DNA of 39,400 nucleotides. Source: Gammaproteobacteria bacterium (GTDB lineage Bacteria > Pseudomonadota > Gammaproteobacteria > SZUA-229). The position numbers were made by a program, and so were the translations under genes. The stretch spans positions 1-39,400 of the forward strand of contig JAOUKV010000026.1 of NCBI GenBank assembly GCA_029882355.1, given 5' to 3'. The notes beneath the pieces were generated by a model, which ran no database searches, had not been told where the DNA came from, and saw only the letters and a list, made by a program, of their open reading frames with translations. Each line of letters opens with the position of its first letter. Within the stretch, counting starts at the first letter, position 1. Positions 1 to 8,488 of this stretch are shown piece after piece.

Positions 1-1185
1 ATTCCATTAACAGGTATATGGACTTTGCCGTTGATAAGTAAAAACCTGTTGCCGCTCTTAAATGAGAAGCACAGTGCAGTTTTGCTGGTTAGTCAACAGG
101 TCAGTAGTAATTTAAGACAGACATTTTTCAGGGACGGAAAAATGTTATCTAGTCGGCAGTCGGTAATTAATCTGGATGAAAAAGACTCTGGCAGTATAGG
201 GGAATACGCAGCGCCTGAAGTTGAGAGGACAGTTACATTTTTACGTAATCAAAGATTGATTGATGCTAACGAAATAGTGCATTTACACGTAATTGGTTCC
301 CAGCACCAGATGGCTTCACTGGATAATGCCTTCAAAACAAATGCGCTGAATAAAATAACGATACATACAATTACTGACCTTCAATCTAAAGCGGGTTTAA
401 CAGGGCTGTCAGGGAAATTTGCAGATGGGCTTTTTACATCGCTATGCGCAAAGCAGAATGCACTGCAAGCGCATTATGGTAAGGCCAAAGAGTATAGTCA
501 GTATTATTATTTACTGGCATCAAAGATATTAAAGGCGGTCAGTCTTATGCTGGCCTTGTCAGCGCTACTTATAACAGAGTCAAATTTGTCGAGTGCAATT
601 GAACATGAGCATTCAAAGGATTTATTGTCTGAGCAAAGTAAAAAATTTGAAAGTATATACAAAAATGATTTTGAGCAATATGAAGCAGTCTATGACCATG
701 CACGATTAACCAAGTCTGCAGTAGAGTTATCGGATCGAATTTACAAGCATGGTAAAACTTCACCGTTAGATTTTATGATTGAGCTTAGCAATATCTTGTC
801 GCAGCAGGGTTTAGGTGTTGATCGTATAGATAAAATCGAGTGGTCAGCTCAGCAGTATAACGATGCAGTAGATGGCCAGCAGGTCAAAACAGGAAGTCTG
901 GACGTCACCATTGAAAATCCAGTCAGGCATATTGGTATTGTTCATGGGCGAATCGCTGTATCTGACAAAGATTACCGAGGTTCAGTTTCTCAGGTCAACA
1001 GGATTGTTGCCGCATTAAGTCAGCACAAAAGAATTAAGAATGTAGAAGCAATTGAAATGCCGGTGGAAGTGCGCCCTGAAAAAGCATTTACGGATGAAAG
1101 CGGTCTGAGTGTAAATGATGTAACAAGGAAAGATACAGGTAAGTTTGCGTTGAAAGTGATAATGAAGGAGGTGGGTGATGAATAA
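1..1185 (+). CDS. MshI/PilM-N-like pilus assembly protein, 5' end outside window
   Basis: The reading frame is open from base 1, so the true start lies left of the window; a TTG at 25 is only an internal candidate. The visible part is about 394 residues. A soluble N-terminal part of about 170 residues is followed by one hydrophobic segment near residues 172-195 (KAVSLMLALSALLITES), then a coiled-coil-like stretch and a small alpha/beta C-terminal domain. This is the layout of GspL/MshI or fused PilM-PilN proteins, which form the inner-membrane platform of type IV pili and type II secretion. The next two genes fit MshJ/PilO and MshK/PilP roles, which supports the call. I infer the family from architecture and context; no catalytic motif is visible. 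Confidence 0.6.
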   Translation: MPLTGIWTLPLISKNLLPLLNEKHSAVLLVSQQVSSNLRQTFFRDGKMLSSRQSVINLDEKDSGSIGEYAAPEVERTVTFLRNQRLIDANEIVHLHVIGSQHQMASLDNAFKTNALNKITIHTITDLQSKAGLTGLSGKFADGLFTSLCAKQNALQAHYGKAKEYSQYYYLLASKILKAVSLMLALSALLITESNLSSAIEHEHSKDLLSEQSKKFESIYKNDFEQYEAVYDHARLTKSAVELSDRIYKHGKTSPLDFMIELSNILSQQGLGVDRIDKIEWSAQQYNDAVDGQQVKTGSLDVTIENPVRHIGIVHGRIAVSDKDYRGSVSQVNRIVAALSQHKRIKNVEAIEMPVEVRPEKAFTDESGLSVNDVTRKDTGKFALKVIMKEVGDE

Positions 1186-1786
1186 GCTGAATATTCATCC
1201 ATTAATAAAACTACCGCTGATTCTTTTTTCATTAGTCATGGTTTTCTCAATAATTATCATTGCAGTCTCAAGCTCCTATCTGGAACATGCTTATGATGCT
1301 CGTGAATCTGAAAAGAGAAGCATGAGAATATGGAAGAATAAGATTGATGCCGCAAAAGAAAGTAATGAAGTACTGGATGAGTACGAGAGTCGCTACAAAG
1401 CTTTGTTAAAGAAAAACATTGTTGGAGAAGAAAACAGATTGAACTGGCTGGAAACGATACAGTCAACAGCTAATGCGAGAGGCATGTCATCGGTAAAATA
1501 TAATGTGGCAAGCCAGCACCTTCTTGTAGATAAGACTGGCCAGCATCAGGCGCAGGGCTTAAAGGTCTTTCGTAGCAATATGATCATTGATATGAAAATG
1601 GCGCATGAAGGTGATTTGTTCGCAATCTTGAATGCTCTCGAAGATAAAGCACAAGGTCTTTTCACAGTTGATAAATGCAATATTGAAAAAACGGAAAAAA
1701 TATTAAAAAATGGCGAAAATATGAGTGCGCATTGTGAGCTGGGCTGGTACACCATAAGGTCGATAGTTAATGAGGCGAAAAAATAA
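1178..1786 (+). CDS. MshJ/PilO-like inner-membrane pilus assembly protein
   Basis: The start is ATG 1178, set by the strong ribosome site AAGGAGG at 1165-1171; it overlaps the previous gene by 8 bases, so translation is probably coupled. The product is about 202 residues. It has a short cytoplasmic N-terminus, one membrane span near residues 12-33 (LPLILFSLVMVFSIIIIAVS), a charged helical stretch of coiled-coil character to about residue 85, and a periplasmic alpha/beta domain ending in a Cys pair. PilO/GspM/MshJ proteins have this size and plan and pair with PilN/GspL/MshI in the alignment complex. The position directly behind the MshI-like gene fits. The call rests on architecture and synteny. 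Confidence 0.6.
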   Translation: MNKLNIHPLIKLPLILFSLVMVFSIIIIAVSSSYLEHAYDARESEKRSMRIWKNKIDAAKESNEVLDEYESRYKALLKKNIVGEENRLNWLETIQSTANARGMSSVKYNVASQHLLVDKTGQHQAQGLKVFRSNMIIDMKMAHEGDLFAILNALEDKAQGLFTVDKCNIEKTEKILKNGENMSAHCELGWYTIRSIVNEAKK

Positions 1787-1787
1787 A

Positions 1788-2195
1788 ATGAATAATTGGA
1801 AACAAGTATTATTTATTTTGTCTTTATGTGCACCATTAACATTAGCTGCACAGGAGTACAGTGAACAGTCAATGAGAACATTGTTTACCAGTCAGCAGGA
1901 AAGGCAAGATATAGAAGGCGTTCGACAGGGCAATATTTCATCAGGAGATCAGTCATTGAGTGCTCCATCCAGTATAGTGATCAATGGCATGGTAAAACGT
2001 ACTAATGGAAAAAGTGTGGTTTGGGTCAATGGTAAATCTACGCTTGATAACTCAATGGTAGATGGTGTCAAAGTTTATTCAAAATCAATCAAGTCAAACA
2101 ATAAAATCCCGGTGATGATTGATGGCCAGAAAATTAATCTCAAACCTGGTGAGATGTGGTCAGAAGATGCTGGGGTTTCTGATGTTGGCGATTAG
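1788..2195 (+). CDS. Small exported MshK/PilP-like protein
   Basis: An in-frame ATG at 1770 would put charged residues before the signal peptide and overlap the previous gene, so I take ATG 1788, one base after its stop. That start gives a clean signal peptide (MNNWKQVLFILSLCAPLTLAA) with cleavage near residue 21. The mature part is about 114 residues. A disordered, Gln/Arg-rich segment (SQQERQDIEGVR) leads into a compact beta-rich domain with the repeated pattern VWVNGK / VMIDGQK and a closing LKPGE. MshK and PilP/GspC-type proteins are small periplasmic connectors of this form between inner-membrane platform and secretin. This is the third gene in an I-J-K-like order. Sequence similarity to a named family could not be checked. 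Confidence 0.5.
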   Translation: MNNWKQVLFILSLCAPLTLAAQEYSEQSMRTLFTSQQERQDIEGVRQGNISSGDQSLSAPSSIVINGMVKRTNGKSVVWVNGKSTLDNSMVDGVKVYSKSIKSNNKIPVMIDGQKINLKPGEMWSEDAGVSDVGD

Positions 2196-2216
2196 TCCTC
2201 AACTATAGGCATAAGA

Positions 2217-3527
2217 ATGGCTGCCGGAGCTTTAGTTCAAACATCAAAAAATCAGCAGGGGTTGGCATTGCTGGTTCTGGTAATTCTTATTATTTTAGCG
2301 TTTGTTACTTATTCGTTGTCTGGGCTTTCGCTTAATCAGGTTAAAGCCGAGCAAGTAAAAAAAACTAGAATTGCACTCAAGAAAGCTAAGCAGGCATTGC
2401 TATCGTATGCAGTAAATTATCCAGAAATTACACCAGCAAATCGTGGGCCAGGATATTTGCCTTGTCCAGACTTGAATGATACAGGGGTGTCATTAGTAAA
2501 TAACTGTAAGACAGGAGGAGTGCCTAATGTGGGTCGACTACCTTGGGTAACATTGGGTGTAGGCGATTTAAGGGATAGTGATAATGAAAAGTTATGGTAT
2601 GCGGTCTCTGATAATTATGATTACAGCAATAGTCCCACAGTAAATAAAATAAATACTGCGACTACTGGTACGATAACAGTTAAAGATAGCAGTAATAATA
2701 TGATATATGATGGAACATCGCTAGATGCTATTGTTGCTGTCATTATTGCGCCTGGCGAGGCGCTTACGAGAGATGATGGTGTTGTTCAGAATAGATCTGC
2801 GGCGAATGTAAATGCTGCTATACATTATCTAGATATTCATGTGGCTAGCGCAGAAGATAATGCCTCATTTCAGCATGGCTCTTTAGATGGGTTTATTGAG
2901 GGTGAAATAACGGATGGGGCCGGTAATGTAATTGTTAATGATCAGTTCATTGTGATTACCTACGGTGAAATCATGGACCTGATACACAAACGTGTATCAG
3001 GAGAGATCGGTAACGTAATTAATAATTACTTTGCAATCTGCAATGATTACCCTGAGGCAGCGTTATTTGATGCTACTGGTGTTGGACCATTTAATAGCGT
3101 GGCATTATCTCAGCAAGGTGTTCTGCCAGTTGGTACGGCTTTGCCTGTAAATTGGAATACGGGATGTGCCGCTGGAATTAGTCTTCCATTATGGGTGCAG
3201 AGTGAGGGTTGGCACATGAATACCTACTATCAGTATTCTTATACTAAGGCAGTTCCATTACCACTGCCAGGGATTCCAGCTGCAAACTGCGTTACGCCTC
3301 CACCTGCTGTGGTAGCACCAGCTGTAGAATGTATGACGGTTAATAATACAGATCTGCCAATAGACAATAAAAGAGCTTTAATTATCTTTGCTGGTCGCGC
3401 TTTGGCGGGGCAGGTTAGAAATGCAGCAGCAGGTATGGCAGATTATTTTGAGAATGAAAATAATGATGGTGATTTTGTTTTTGATGCAGCTGAAACAGAG
3501 GATTATGTATGGGTAATTGCACCATGA
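2217..3527 (+). CDS. Minor-pilin-like protein with PilX-type N-terminus
   Basis: A 436-residue protein with a pilin-like start: a short basic/polar leader, then QQG and a long hydrophobic helix (LALLVLVILIILAFVTY). Position +5 after the Gly is not Glu, unlike canonical pilins but as in PilX/GspK-type minor pilins. The helix continues into a Lys-rich amphipathic part (KKTRIALKKAKQALLSYA). The ectodomain opens with LPCPDLND and LPWVTLG and closes with aromatic/acidic DYVWVIAP. The next gene carries the same LPCPD...PWVTLG...YAV pattern, so the two are diverged relatives. Weak ribosome site; ATG 2217 is the first start giving a short leader. It could cap or initiate a pilus or pseudopilus. Confidence 0.6.
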   Translation: MAAGALVQTSKNQQGLALLVLVILIILAFVTYSLSGLSLNQVKAEQVKKTRIALKKAKQALLSYAVNYPEITPANRGPGYLPCPDLNDTGVSLVNNCKTGGVPNVGRLPWVTLGVGDLRDSDNEKLWYAVSDNYDYSNSPTVNKINTATTGTITVKDSSNNMIYDGTSLDAIVAVIIAPGEALTRDDGVVQNRSAANVNAAIHYLDIHVASAEDNASFQHGSLDGFIEGEITDGAGNVIVNDQFIVITYGEIMDLIHKRVSGEIGNVINNYFAICNDYPEAALFDATGVGPFNSVALSQQGVLPVGTALPVNWNTGCAAGISLPLWVQSEGWHMNTYYQYSYTKAVPLPLPGIPAANCVTPPPAVVAPAVECMTVNNTDLPIDNKRALIIFAGRALAGQVRNAAAGMADYFENENNDGDFVFDAAETEDYVWVIAP

Positions 3528-4291
3528 TTATGAAAACTAGATATCAGCAACAAGGTTTCACCCTTGTTGAGCTAGCTATCGTGTTGGTTATTGTAGGTAT
3601 TTTATTAGGCGGTTTTATTGGTACGTTATCTTCACGAATTGAAAACACAAGAAAAAGTGAAACAGCTAATGAACTAGAAGATATAAAGCAAGCAATGATA
3701 GCCTATGCATTTGTGAACGGTAATTTGCCCTGCCCAGATTGTGATATAGCTGGGGGAGTAGGTACTTGTCTTGCAGCAGATCTAAATGATGGTGTGGCTG
3801 ATTTCATCGTTGGCGGTGCATGTAAAGAATCTCAAGCAGCAGGTAATGTGCCGTGGGTGACTTTAGGTCTGGGGCGTAGCGATGCCTGGGGTACACGGTA
3901 TCGTTATGCCGTACAAGATATCTATGCGAATTCGGGTGCACCGTTTACTCTAACAAGCGTGAATGGCTTTGCAGATATTCAAGAGCCAGACTTTCTAGCT
4001 AATGCAGATGGATCTGTATCAAAAATACTCGCAGATAATGTTGTTGCCATTATCTTGTCACAAGGCAAAAATGGCTACGGTGGTATTAGTGAAAATAATG
4101 TAGCACGAGTTGCTGTGCCCGCTGTAAATATTGATGAGGCAAATAATACTGATGATGATCAATTTTATTACACAAGGTCTGAGACTACAGTTGATTCAGG
4201 TATTGCAGGTGGTGAGTTCGACGACATCGTAATCTGGATTTCCGAATACGAACTAAAAGCCAAAATGGTTGAAGCAGGTGCACTTCCCTAG
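3524..4291 (+). CDS. Type IV prepilin / pseudopilin-like protein
   Basis: Canonical prepilin: leader ending QQQG, then FTLVELAIVLVIVGILLGG, with Glu at mature position 5, recognised and N-methylated by a PilD-type peptidase. I take ATG 3524, which overlaps the previous stop as ATGA (3524-3527), a typical coupling arrangement; ATG 3509 and ATG 3530 are alternatives and all keep the cleavage site. The mature ectodomain has LPCPDCDI and, further on, VPWVTLGLG, W-G-T-RYRYAVQD and a C-terminal DDIVIWIS, matching the neighbour pattern. Four Cys in the first part of the ectodomain (CPDC, GTC, AC) suggest disulfides or metal binding. The TAG stop shares the palindrome CTAG with the convergent kinase gene. 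Confidence 0.75.
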   Translation: MIMKTRYQQQGFTLVELAIVLVIVGILLGGFIGTLSSRIENTRKSETANELEDIKQAMIAYAFVNGNLPCPDCDIAGGVGTCLAADLNDGVADFIVGGACKESQAAGNVPWVTLGLGRSDAWGTRYRYAVQDIYANSGAPFTLTSVNGFADIQEPDFLANADGSVSKILADNVVAIILSQGKNGYGGISENNVARVAVPAVNIDEANNTDDDQFYYTRSETTVDSGIAGGEFDDIVIWISEYELKAKMVEAGALP

Positions 4292-5967
4292 CACGTCACC
4301 TGCTGCTCCAGCTTAAAACAAACATGCCTTTCCGCATTTTCATATAGCTCCAATTCAATGTTGTGACGTTTGGCTTGTTGCTGGCATTGATATAAGCCAA
4401 TACCAAAACCATTTTCTGAATCGAGAGGGGTGGTGAATATTATCGCTGCTATTTGTTCAGCTATAGCCTTGCCTGTATCGAGTACGGTTAGTCTTACGTG
4501 ATTATCACGGCATTCTAGTCGTACAATAATTTCAATATTGGGATCAAGTATGCGTTTGCTGCGGGCATTCTCCAGCAGGTTTTCGATGATGCTGTCATAA
4601 ACATCAGCAGGGATATTAAGGTCGCATTCCAGCTTGTCTATGAAATCGATGTTACGTCGGTTATAACGTACCTTGAGTTGGTTCCACCAGGTTGAGATAG
4701 ATGATGTTTTTGATTGCTCCTGAGTAGGGTCAGAAAGTTTATCAATGGTAGCTTTTAATCGTTGCGTTAAAAGTGGCAGTTGTTGCTGCAAAATAATTTG
4801 TACATCTTCAAGGCGTGTATCTTTGTCGAGCACAATTTGCGTCATGGTCTGTGTCGACTGTAAAATGTTTTTTACATCATGGGTAAGCTTGGAGCCTGTT
4901 TCATAAATAGCACGGAGATGTGCCTGTTTTATGAGTTGCTGTTCCTGAAGTTTTGCTTTGTAATAAAAACTTAATACACCCAATAATAGTTTTGTGTGTA
5001 GTAAAAGTGCAGGGCCGATAGGGCTGTGTGCGTATAAGGTAATATTGAGTTTGTCATCTGTAAAAACTGTAAAGTGAGGAGTTTTATTGCCAGATGAATG
5101 TGAGTGATTATTTTCATGCCAGTATATGCCGCTAATCCATGATCGTGCGATTAAATGGTTAATACTGGCTTGCAGAAAGTTTTCAGGTTTAATATCAGTA
5201 TTGGCTTCGATGGCAGCAAGTCTTGACAGCCATTCTTCAAATGGTCCGCCAATATTGAGTAAATATCTTTCCCATAATTGCGCGAAACCGGAGAAGCCTG
5301 CGCGTGGTCTCCATAGTATGGCAGTAGCATATAAAAACAGTGCAGCAATTAAAATTGTAATGACCAGCGATTGTAAGTAGGGAATTTTGGATGTAAATGT
5401 GGTGAGTACGCTTCCCATGCATAAAAACAGAGTAAGAATGACAATAGAAAAGCCGCGTATAAAATCAATGTGTGAAGGCTGTATTTTTCTAGAAGGAATA
5501 AATACAAGAAATAATGGTAGACATAGTAAGACAAGTTCGGTGAGTACTTTTAAATTTTTTGATAACCCAGATAAGTTGAATAACGTAGGATTAATAATAA
5601 GTACTAGTTCAAGAAAAAGAACGACAACAGCAAGACCATAAGCCGCTCTACCAATGCCACGAGCGAAGACTCGACCTGTGAGCAGGCTGAGTAATAACAG
5701 CATCCAGAATACGCTCAACCACAGGTTGAACCATATGATGAATGTGAGCACAAAGCCTGCTAGTAGCCCAAGATTAAGCCAGTTAAAACTTTGTTCCTGT
5801 TTTAAGATAGGCTGCCATAATAGAAACAGGCCAAAGTGGGTAATTAGAAAACTGTATGACAGGGTGTTTTCTGAGCCTATGAATATAGCCATCAATAAAC
5901 TGAATAACATTAATCCCAGTAATTGATGCTCGTAATTTGAAAGTTTTTTGGCGGATAGCAATGGCAT
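4288..5967 (-). CDS. Multi-span membrane sensor histidine kinase
   Basis: A 559-residue protein. Roughly the first 220 residues are a run of hydrophobic helices (about eight spans). Residues 250-335 look like a GAF-type sensor domain. A coiled helix leads to the H-box GSKLTHDVKNILQ with the phospho-acceptor His363, then an N-box (ENLLENARSKR), a D-box (VLDTGKAI) and a G-box (GFGIGLYQCQ). HDVKN with a preceding GAF recalls PrsK-type kinases. No response regulator is adjacent. It faces away from the ABC permease across a 64-base gap and lies within the pilus cluster, so a PilS-like role controlling the sigma-54 pilin promoter is possible but inferred. Its stop shares CTAG with the pilin gene stop. 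Confidence 0.75.
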   Translation of the reverse strand: MPLLSAKKLSNYEHQLLGLMLFSLLMAIFIGSENTLSYSFLITHFGLFLLWQPILKQEQSFNWLNLGLLAGFVLTFIIWFNLWLSVFWMLLLLSLLTGRVFARGIGRAAYGLAVVVLFLELVLIINPTLFNLSGLSKNLKVLTELVLLCLPLFLVFIPSRKIQPSHIDFIRGFSIVILTLFLCMGSVLTTFTSKIPYLQSLVITILIAALFLYATAILWRPRAGFSGFAQLWERYLLNIGGPFEEWLSRLAAIEANTDIKPENFLQASINHLIARSWISGIYWHENNHSHSSGNKTPHFTVFTDDKLNITLYAHSPIGPALLLHTKLLLGVLSFYYKAKLQEQQLIKQAHLRAIYETGSKLTHDVKNILQSTQTMTQIVLDKDTRLEDVQIILQQQLPLLTQRLKATIDKLSDPTQEQSKTSSISTWWNQLKVRYNRRNIDFIDKLECDLNIPADVYDSIIENLLENARSKRILDPNIEIIVRLECRDNHVRLTVLDTGKAIAEQIAAIIFTTPLDSENGFGIGLYQCQQQAKRHNIELELYENAERHVCFKLEQQVTC

Positions 5968-6031
5968 GGTGTTTTGCCTACAATTGCGCTAGAGATTGTT
6001 TATTGAAAATTATCATAAGGTATAGAGTTCC

Positions 6032-6802
6032 ATGTTTTCTCAAGTGCTAACCATATCGAAATTTACCATAATTGAGTCGATGCGTAATCGATTGTTGTGG
6101 TTATCCGTTTTAATGATGATTATAGGCTTTGTACTGGTTGAATTTGTCGGTGATTTGGCCATTGCTGAACACAAAGCGACACAATTAGCCGTGTTGGCAG
6201 TATTTCTTAGGTTGAGTGCGGTATTGTTAATTGCATTATTTGTGGTCTCTAGTAGTTTACGTGAGCTTCAGGATAAAACGCTGGAAATGATCCTGGCGAT
6301 GTCGATCAGGCGAAGTAGTTATTATTTAGGCAAATTATTGGGTTATATCCAGCTCGCAGTTTTAATGGCAATAGTTTTTGCTTTGTTGTTGATGATATAT
6401 GCGCCGTTTGAACAAGTTTTAATCTGGATGATATCGTTAATGCTCGAACTGGTTTTGGTGGTAGCTTTAGCTTTGGTCATGCTGTTTACTTTCAAACAAA
6501 CCCCGGCAGCATTAACTGGTGTGTTTCTTGTTTATCTTGCATCGCGTGTTATGAATACCTTATACCTAATGTCGCAACATCCCATTATTTCTAATGATGG
6601 GATTGGTCAAAAATTTATCGATGGATTTGTTGGCATGATGACATGGGTATTGCCAAATTTGAGCCGTTATACGCAAACCGAATGGCTGGTATATGGTTCT
6701 GCAGATTGGTCGCAGTTATTGCCTGTACTGGTTCAGACGATGATATACCTTGCTCTTTTGTCTTCAGTTGCCCTGTTTGATTTTTACCGGAAAAACTTTT
6801 GA
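6032..6802 (+). CDS. ABC-2-type transporter permease (PilI-like by context)
   Basis: A 256-residue integral membrane protein of about six hydrophobic spans. It starts with MFSQVLTISKFTIIESMRNR, the amphipathic start followed by SxRNRLL that is typical of ABC-2 permeases, and has the cytoplasmic loop LRELQDKTLEMILAMSIRRSSYYLGKLLGY, which is the coupling-helix region. The ATPase partner is probably the gene at 8489-9214; the two are split by the tether and pilin genes. Its stop TGA overlaps the next ATG as TGATG. In Myxococcus xanthus, pilG-pilH-pilI encode an ABC transporter needed for type IV pili, so a pilus-related role is a reasonable inference. Confidence 0.75.
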   Translation: MFSQVLTISKFTIIESMRNRLLWLSVLMMIIGFVLVEFVGDLAIAEHKATQLAVLAVFLRLSAVLLIALFVVSSSLRELQDKTLEMILAMSIRRSSYYLGKLLGYIQLAVLMAIVFALLLMIYAPFEQVLIWMISLMLELVLVVALALVMLFTFKQTPAALTGVFLVYLASRVMNTLYLMSQHPIISNDGIGQKFIDGFVGMMTWVLPNLSRYTQTEWLVYGSADWSQLLPVLVQTMIYLALLSSVALFDFYRKNF

Positions 6803-7527
6803 TGCTGGCTGGGCTGCTCAATAAAGACCGACCACTTAGGGATGTACCGGTATCCATAAGTCTGCTTGTGATAATTGCTTTGGTGCTGCAACTGCTTTGG
6901 CACAGCCAGCAGAAAGTAGAGGTAGCGCAGGCCGAAGATCTACCGATACCAATGTCAGTAGATGCCTACAAGATGGTTTCATTGAATGAGCCCATTACTA
7001 TGTCAAAATTATTGAATTTGTGGTTGCAGGCATTTGATAATCAGCCCGGTGTCAGTCTTTCGTTTCATCAGCTCGATTATGTCCGTATCACGCAGTGGCT
7101 GGACACCATCATGGAGCTTGATCCCAGAGGCTCTTATCCTTTGCTGGTCGCAGCCAGGGTTTATGGCCGCATTAGTGATAAACACAAGCAGCGTTTGATG
7201 ATGGATTACATCTACAAAAAATTCAACGAAGAACCGAACCGGCACTGGCGCTGGCTGGCGCATGCGGCGACCATCGCCAAACACAGCCTGAAAGATATGC
7301 CGCTGGCGCTCGAATATGCGCGTGCGCTGAATGAGAAAGCCACGGCAAAAAATGTGCCTTACTGGGCACGGGATATGCATTTTATCTTGCTGGAAGACAT
7401 GGGTGAAATTGAAACTGCTAAAGTACTGGTTGGTGCACTGCTTGAAGGCGGTGAAATAAGCGACCCCTACGAATTACGTTTTCTGGCAGAAAAAATACGT
7501 GAACTGGAGGAAAAATCGACAAAGTAG
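6802..7527 (+). CDS. Single-span membrane protein with helical-repeat domain
   Basis: The start is ATG 6802, overlapping the permease stop by one base; an in-frame TTG at 6799 adds one residue only. The product is 241 residues. One membrane span lies at about residues 17-34 (VSISLLVIIALVLQLLWHS). The rest is soluble and alpha-helical with TPR-like character: residues 65-225 contain paired helices with motifs such as DPRGSYPLLVAARVYG, MPLALEYARALNEK and GEIETAKVLVGALLEGG. I do not recognise a named family. The overlap with the permease argues that the two proteins act together, possibly as an accessory subunit analogous to PilG of Myxococcus. The second half is more GC-rich than the first. Confidence 0.65.
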   Translation: MLAGLLNKDRPLRDVPVSISLLVIIALVLQLLWHSQQKVEVAQAEDLPIPMSVDAYKMVSLNEPITMSKLLNLWLQAFDNQPGVSLSFHQLDYVRITQWLDTIMELDPRGSYPLLVAARVYGRISDKHKQRLMMDYIYKKFNEEPNRHWRWLAHAATIAKHSLKDMPLALEYARALNEKATAKNVPYWARDMHFILLEDMGEIETAKVLVGALLEGGEISDPYELRFLAEKIRELEEKSTK

Positions 7528-7559
7528 GTGTAAACTGTTGATATTTCGACAAAGAAGGT
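7516..7559 (+). promoter_or_regulatory. Pair of 14-bp direct repeats at enhancer distance from pilin promoter
   Basis: TCGACAAAGTAGGT at 7516-7529 and TCGACAAAGAAGGT at 7546-7559 differ at one base. Their starts are exactly 30 bp apart, about three helical turns. They are centred roughly 88 and 118 bp upstream of the transcription start expected from the sigma-54 promoter at 7613-7629. The first repeat contains the stop of the upstream gene. This is the layout of an activator-binding enhancer. The activator is unknown; GACA/TGTC cores occur in PilR sites but the match is only partial. Confidence 0.55.
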
Positions 7560-7612
7560 TAATTTAATCCGCTAATTATTGAAAAAACCGTATTCCAGCG
7601 CCACGCTGTTAC

Positions 7613-7629
7613 TTGGCACGACAATTGCA
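7613..7629 (+). promoter_or_regulatory. Sigma-54 promoter of the pilin gene
   Basis: TTGGCACGACAATTGCA matches the RpoN consensus TTGGCACG-N4-TTGCA without a mismatch, with GG and GC at the required spacing. The expected start of transcription is near 7640, giving a leader of about 40 bases before ATG 7681. RpoN control of the major pilin is known from PilS/PilR systems. Confidence 0.85.
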
Positions 7630-7680
7630 ATATTAGAAAGTAAGTTTAATTAAAATTATAAAATACAGAGAATCAGGGTT

Positions 7681-8403
7681 ATGAGTATGCACCAACAGAT
7701 GAGAAAGCAGTTAAACAGCCAGAAAGGTTTTACCTTGATAGAAATTGCTATTGTGTTGGTGATTATCGGTCTGTTGCTGGGTGGTGTTCTGAAAGGGCAG
7801 GAATTGATCAACACTGCACGTGTACGTTCTTTGAATAATAGTGTCGATGGTATTACGGCTGCCTGGTTTAGTTTTCAGGATCGTTATAGGGCTTTTCCTG
7901 GTGATTATCTAAATGCAAGATCGACGGTGAATTTGCCAGGAGCGCCTGCTGGTGGTGATGGTAATGGACGAGTAGGAGATGTTGCGGGAGCAGATAATCC
8001 AGCCGAAAGAGGGCTTGTATGGGTTCATCTGGAGGCAGCGGGATATATTACTGGCGGATATGATGGTGTAGCAATTGCGGCAGGTAATGAATATGTCTGT
8101 ACTGTTACAACATGTCCAGATAATGGCTTTGGTACCGGGATGAGTATTTTCCACGGCGCAGAAGGACAGGTTGCTGGAGCAGCGAATGCTCATGAGCTAA
8201 TCACAGGTCAAGGTATCCCTGTTGATGTGCTTGCTGAACTGGATAGAAAGATTGATGATGGCGCAGCAACTACAGGTTTGATGCAGATAGGTAATGGTGC
8301 TGCGATCTGGGATGCTGCGGCATCAGCTGCATGTATTAATGTTACGGCTTATCAATTACAAGTACCCAGTGACAATTGTGCGGCAGTGTTCAGAAACTTC
8401 TAA
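7681..8403 (+). CDS. Type IV pilin-like protein under sigma-54 control
   Basis: A 240-residue prepilin. Leader MSMHQQMRKQLNSQKG (or a shorter one from Met7), then FTLIEIAIVLVIIGLLLGG with Glu5 of the mature protein. After the N-terminal helix comes FQDRYRAFPGDY, a motif seen in many type IV pilins. The mature part is Gly/Ala-rich and acidic. Four Cys form two likely pairs: one near the middle (YVCTVTTC) and one closing the C-terminus (AACIN...DNCAAVF), the usual D-loop position. The dedicated promoter, leader and terminator make it a monocistronic, highly expressed type of gene, so it is the best candidate for a main pilus subunit. It lies between the tether gene and the ABC ATPase gene. Confidence 0.85.
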   Translation: MSMHQQMRKQLNSQKGFTLIEIAIVLVIIGLLLGGVLKGQELINTARVRSLNNSVDGITAAWFSFQDRYRAFPGDYLNARSTVNLPGAPAGGDGNGRVGDVAGADNPAERGLVWVHLEAAGYITGGYDGVAIAAGNEYVCTVTTCPDNGFGTGMSIFHGAEGQVAGAANAHELITGQGIPVDVLAELDRKIDDGAATTGLMQIGNGAAIWDAAASAACINVTAYQLQVPSDNCAAVFRNF

Positions 8404-8425
8404 TTGCATCACAACAATATGATAT

Positions 8426-8457
8426 AAAAAGAGCCCAGTTAACGGGCTCTTTTTTTG
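8426..8457 (+). terminator. Intrinsic terminator after the pilin gene
   Basis: GAGCCC (8431-8436) pairs with GGGCTC (8444-8449), extended by GTT/AAC near the loop, followed by a run of T. It separates the pilin gene from the ABC ATPase gene. Confidence 0.9.
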
Positions 8458-8488
8458 CCTATCTTTTAACAAAGTAGCATTATGGTTC

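Noticed and set aside
5126-5926. Several plus-strand frames of 84-90 codons inside the histidine kinase
   Set aside because: They are shadows of the kinase's membrane-span coding sequence with no independent support.
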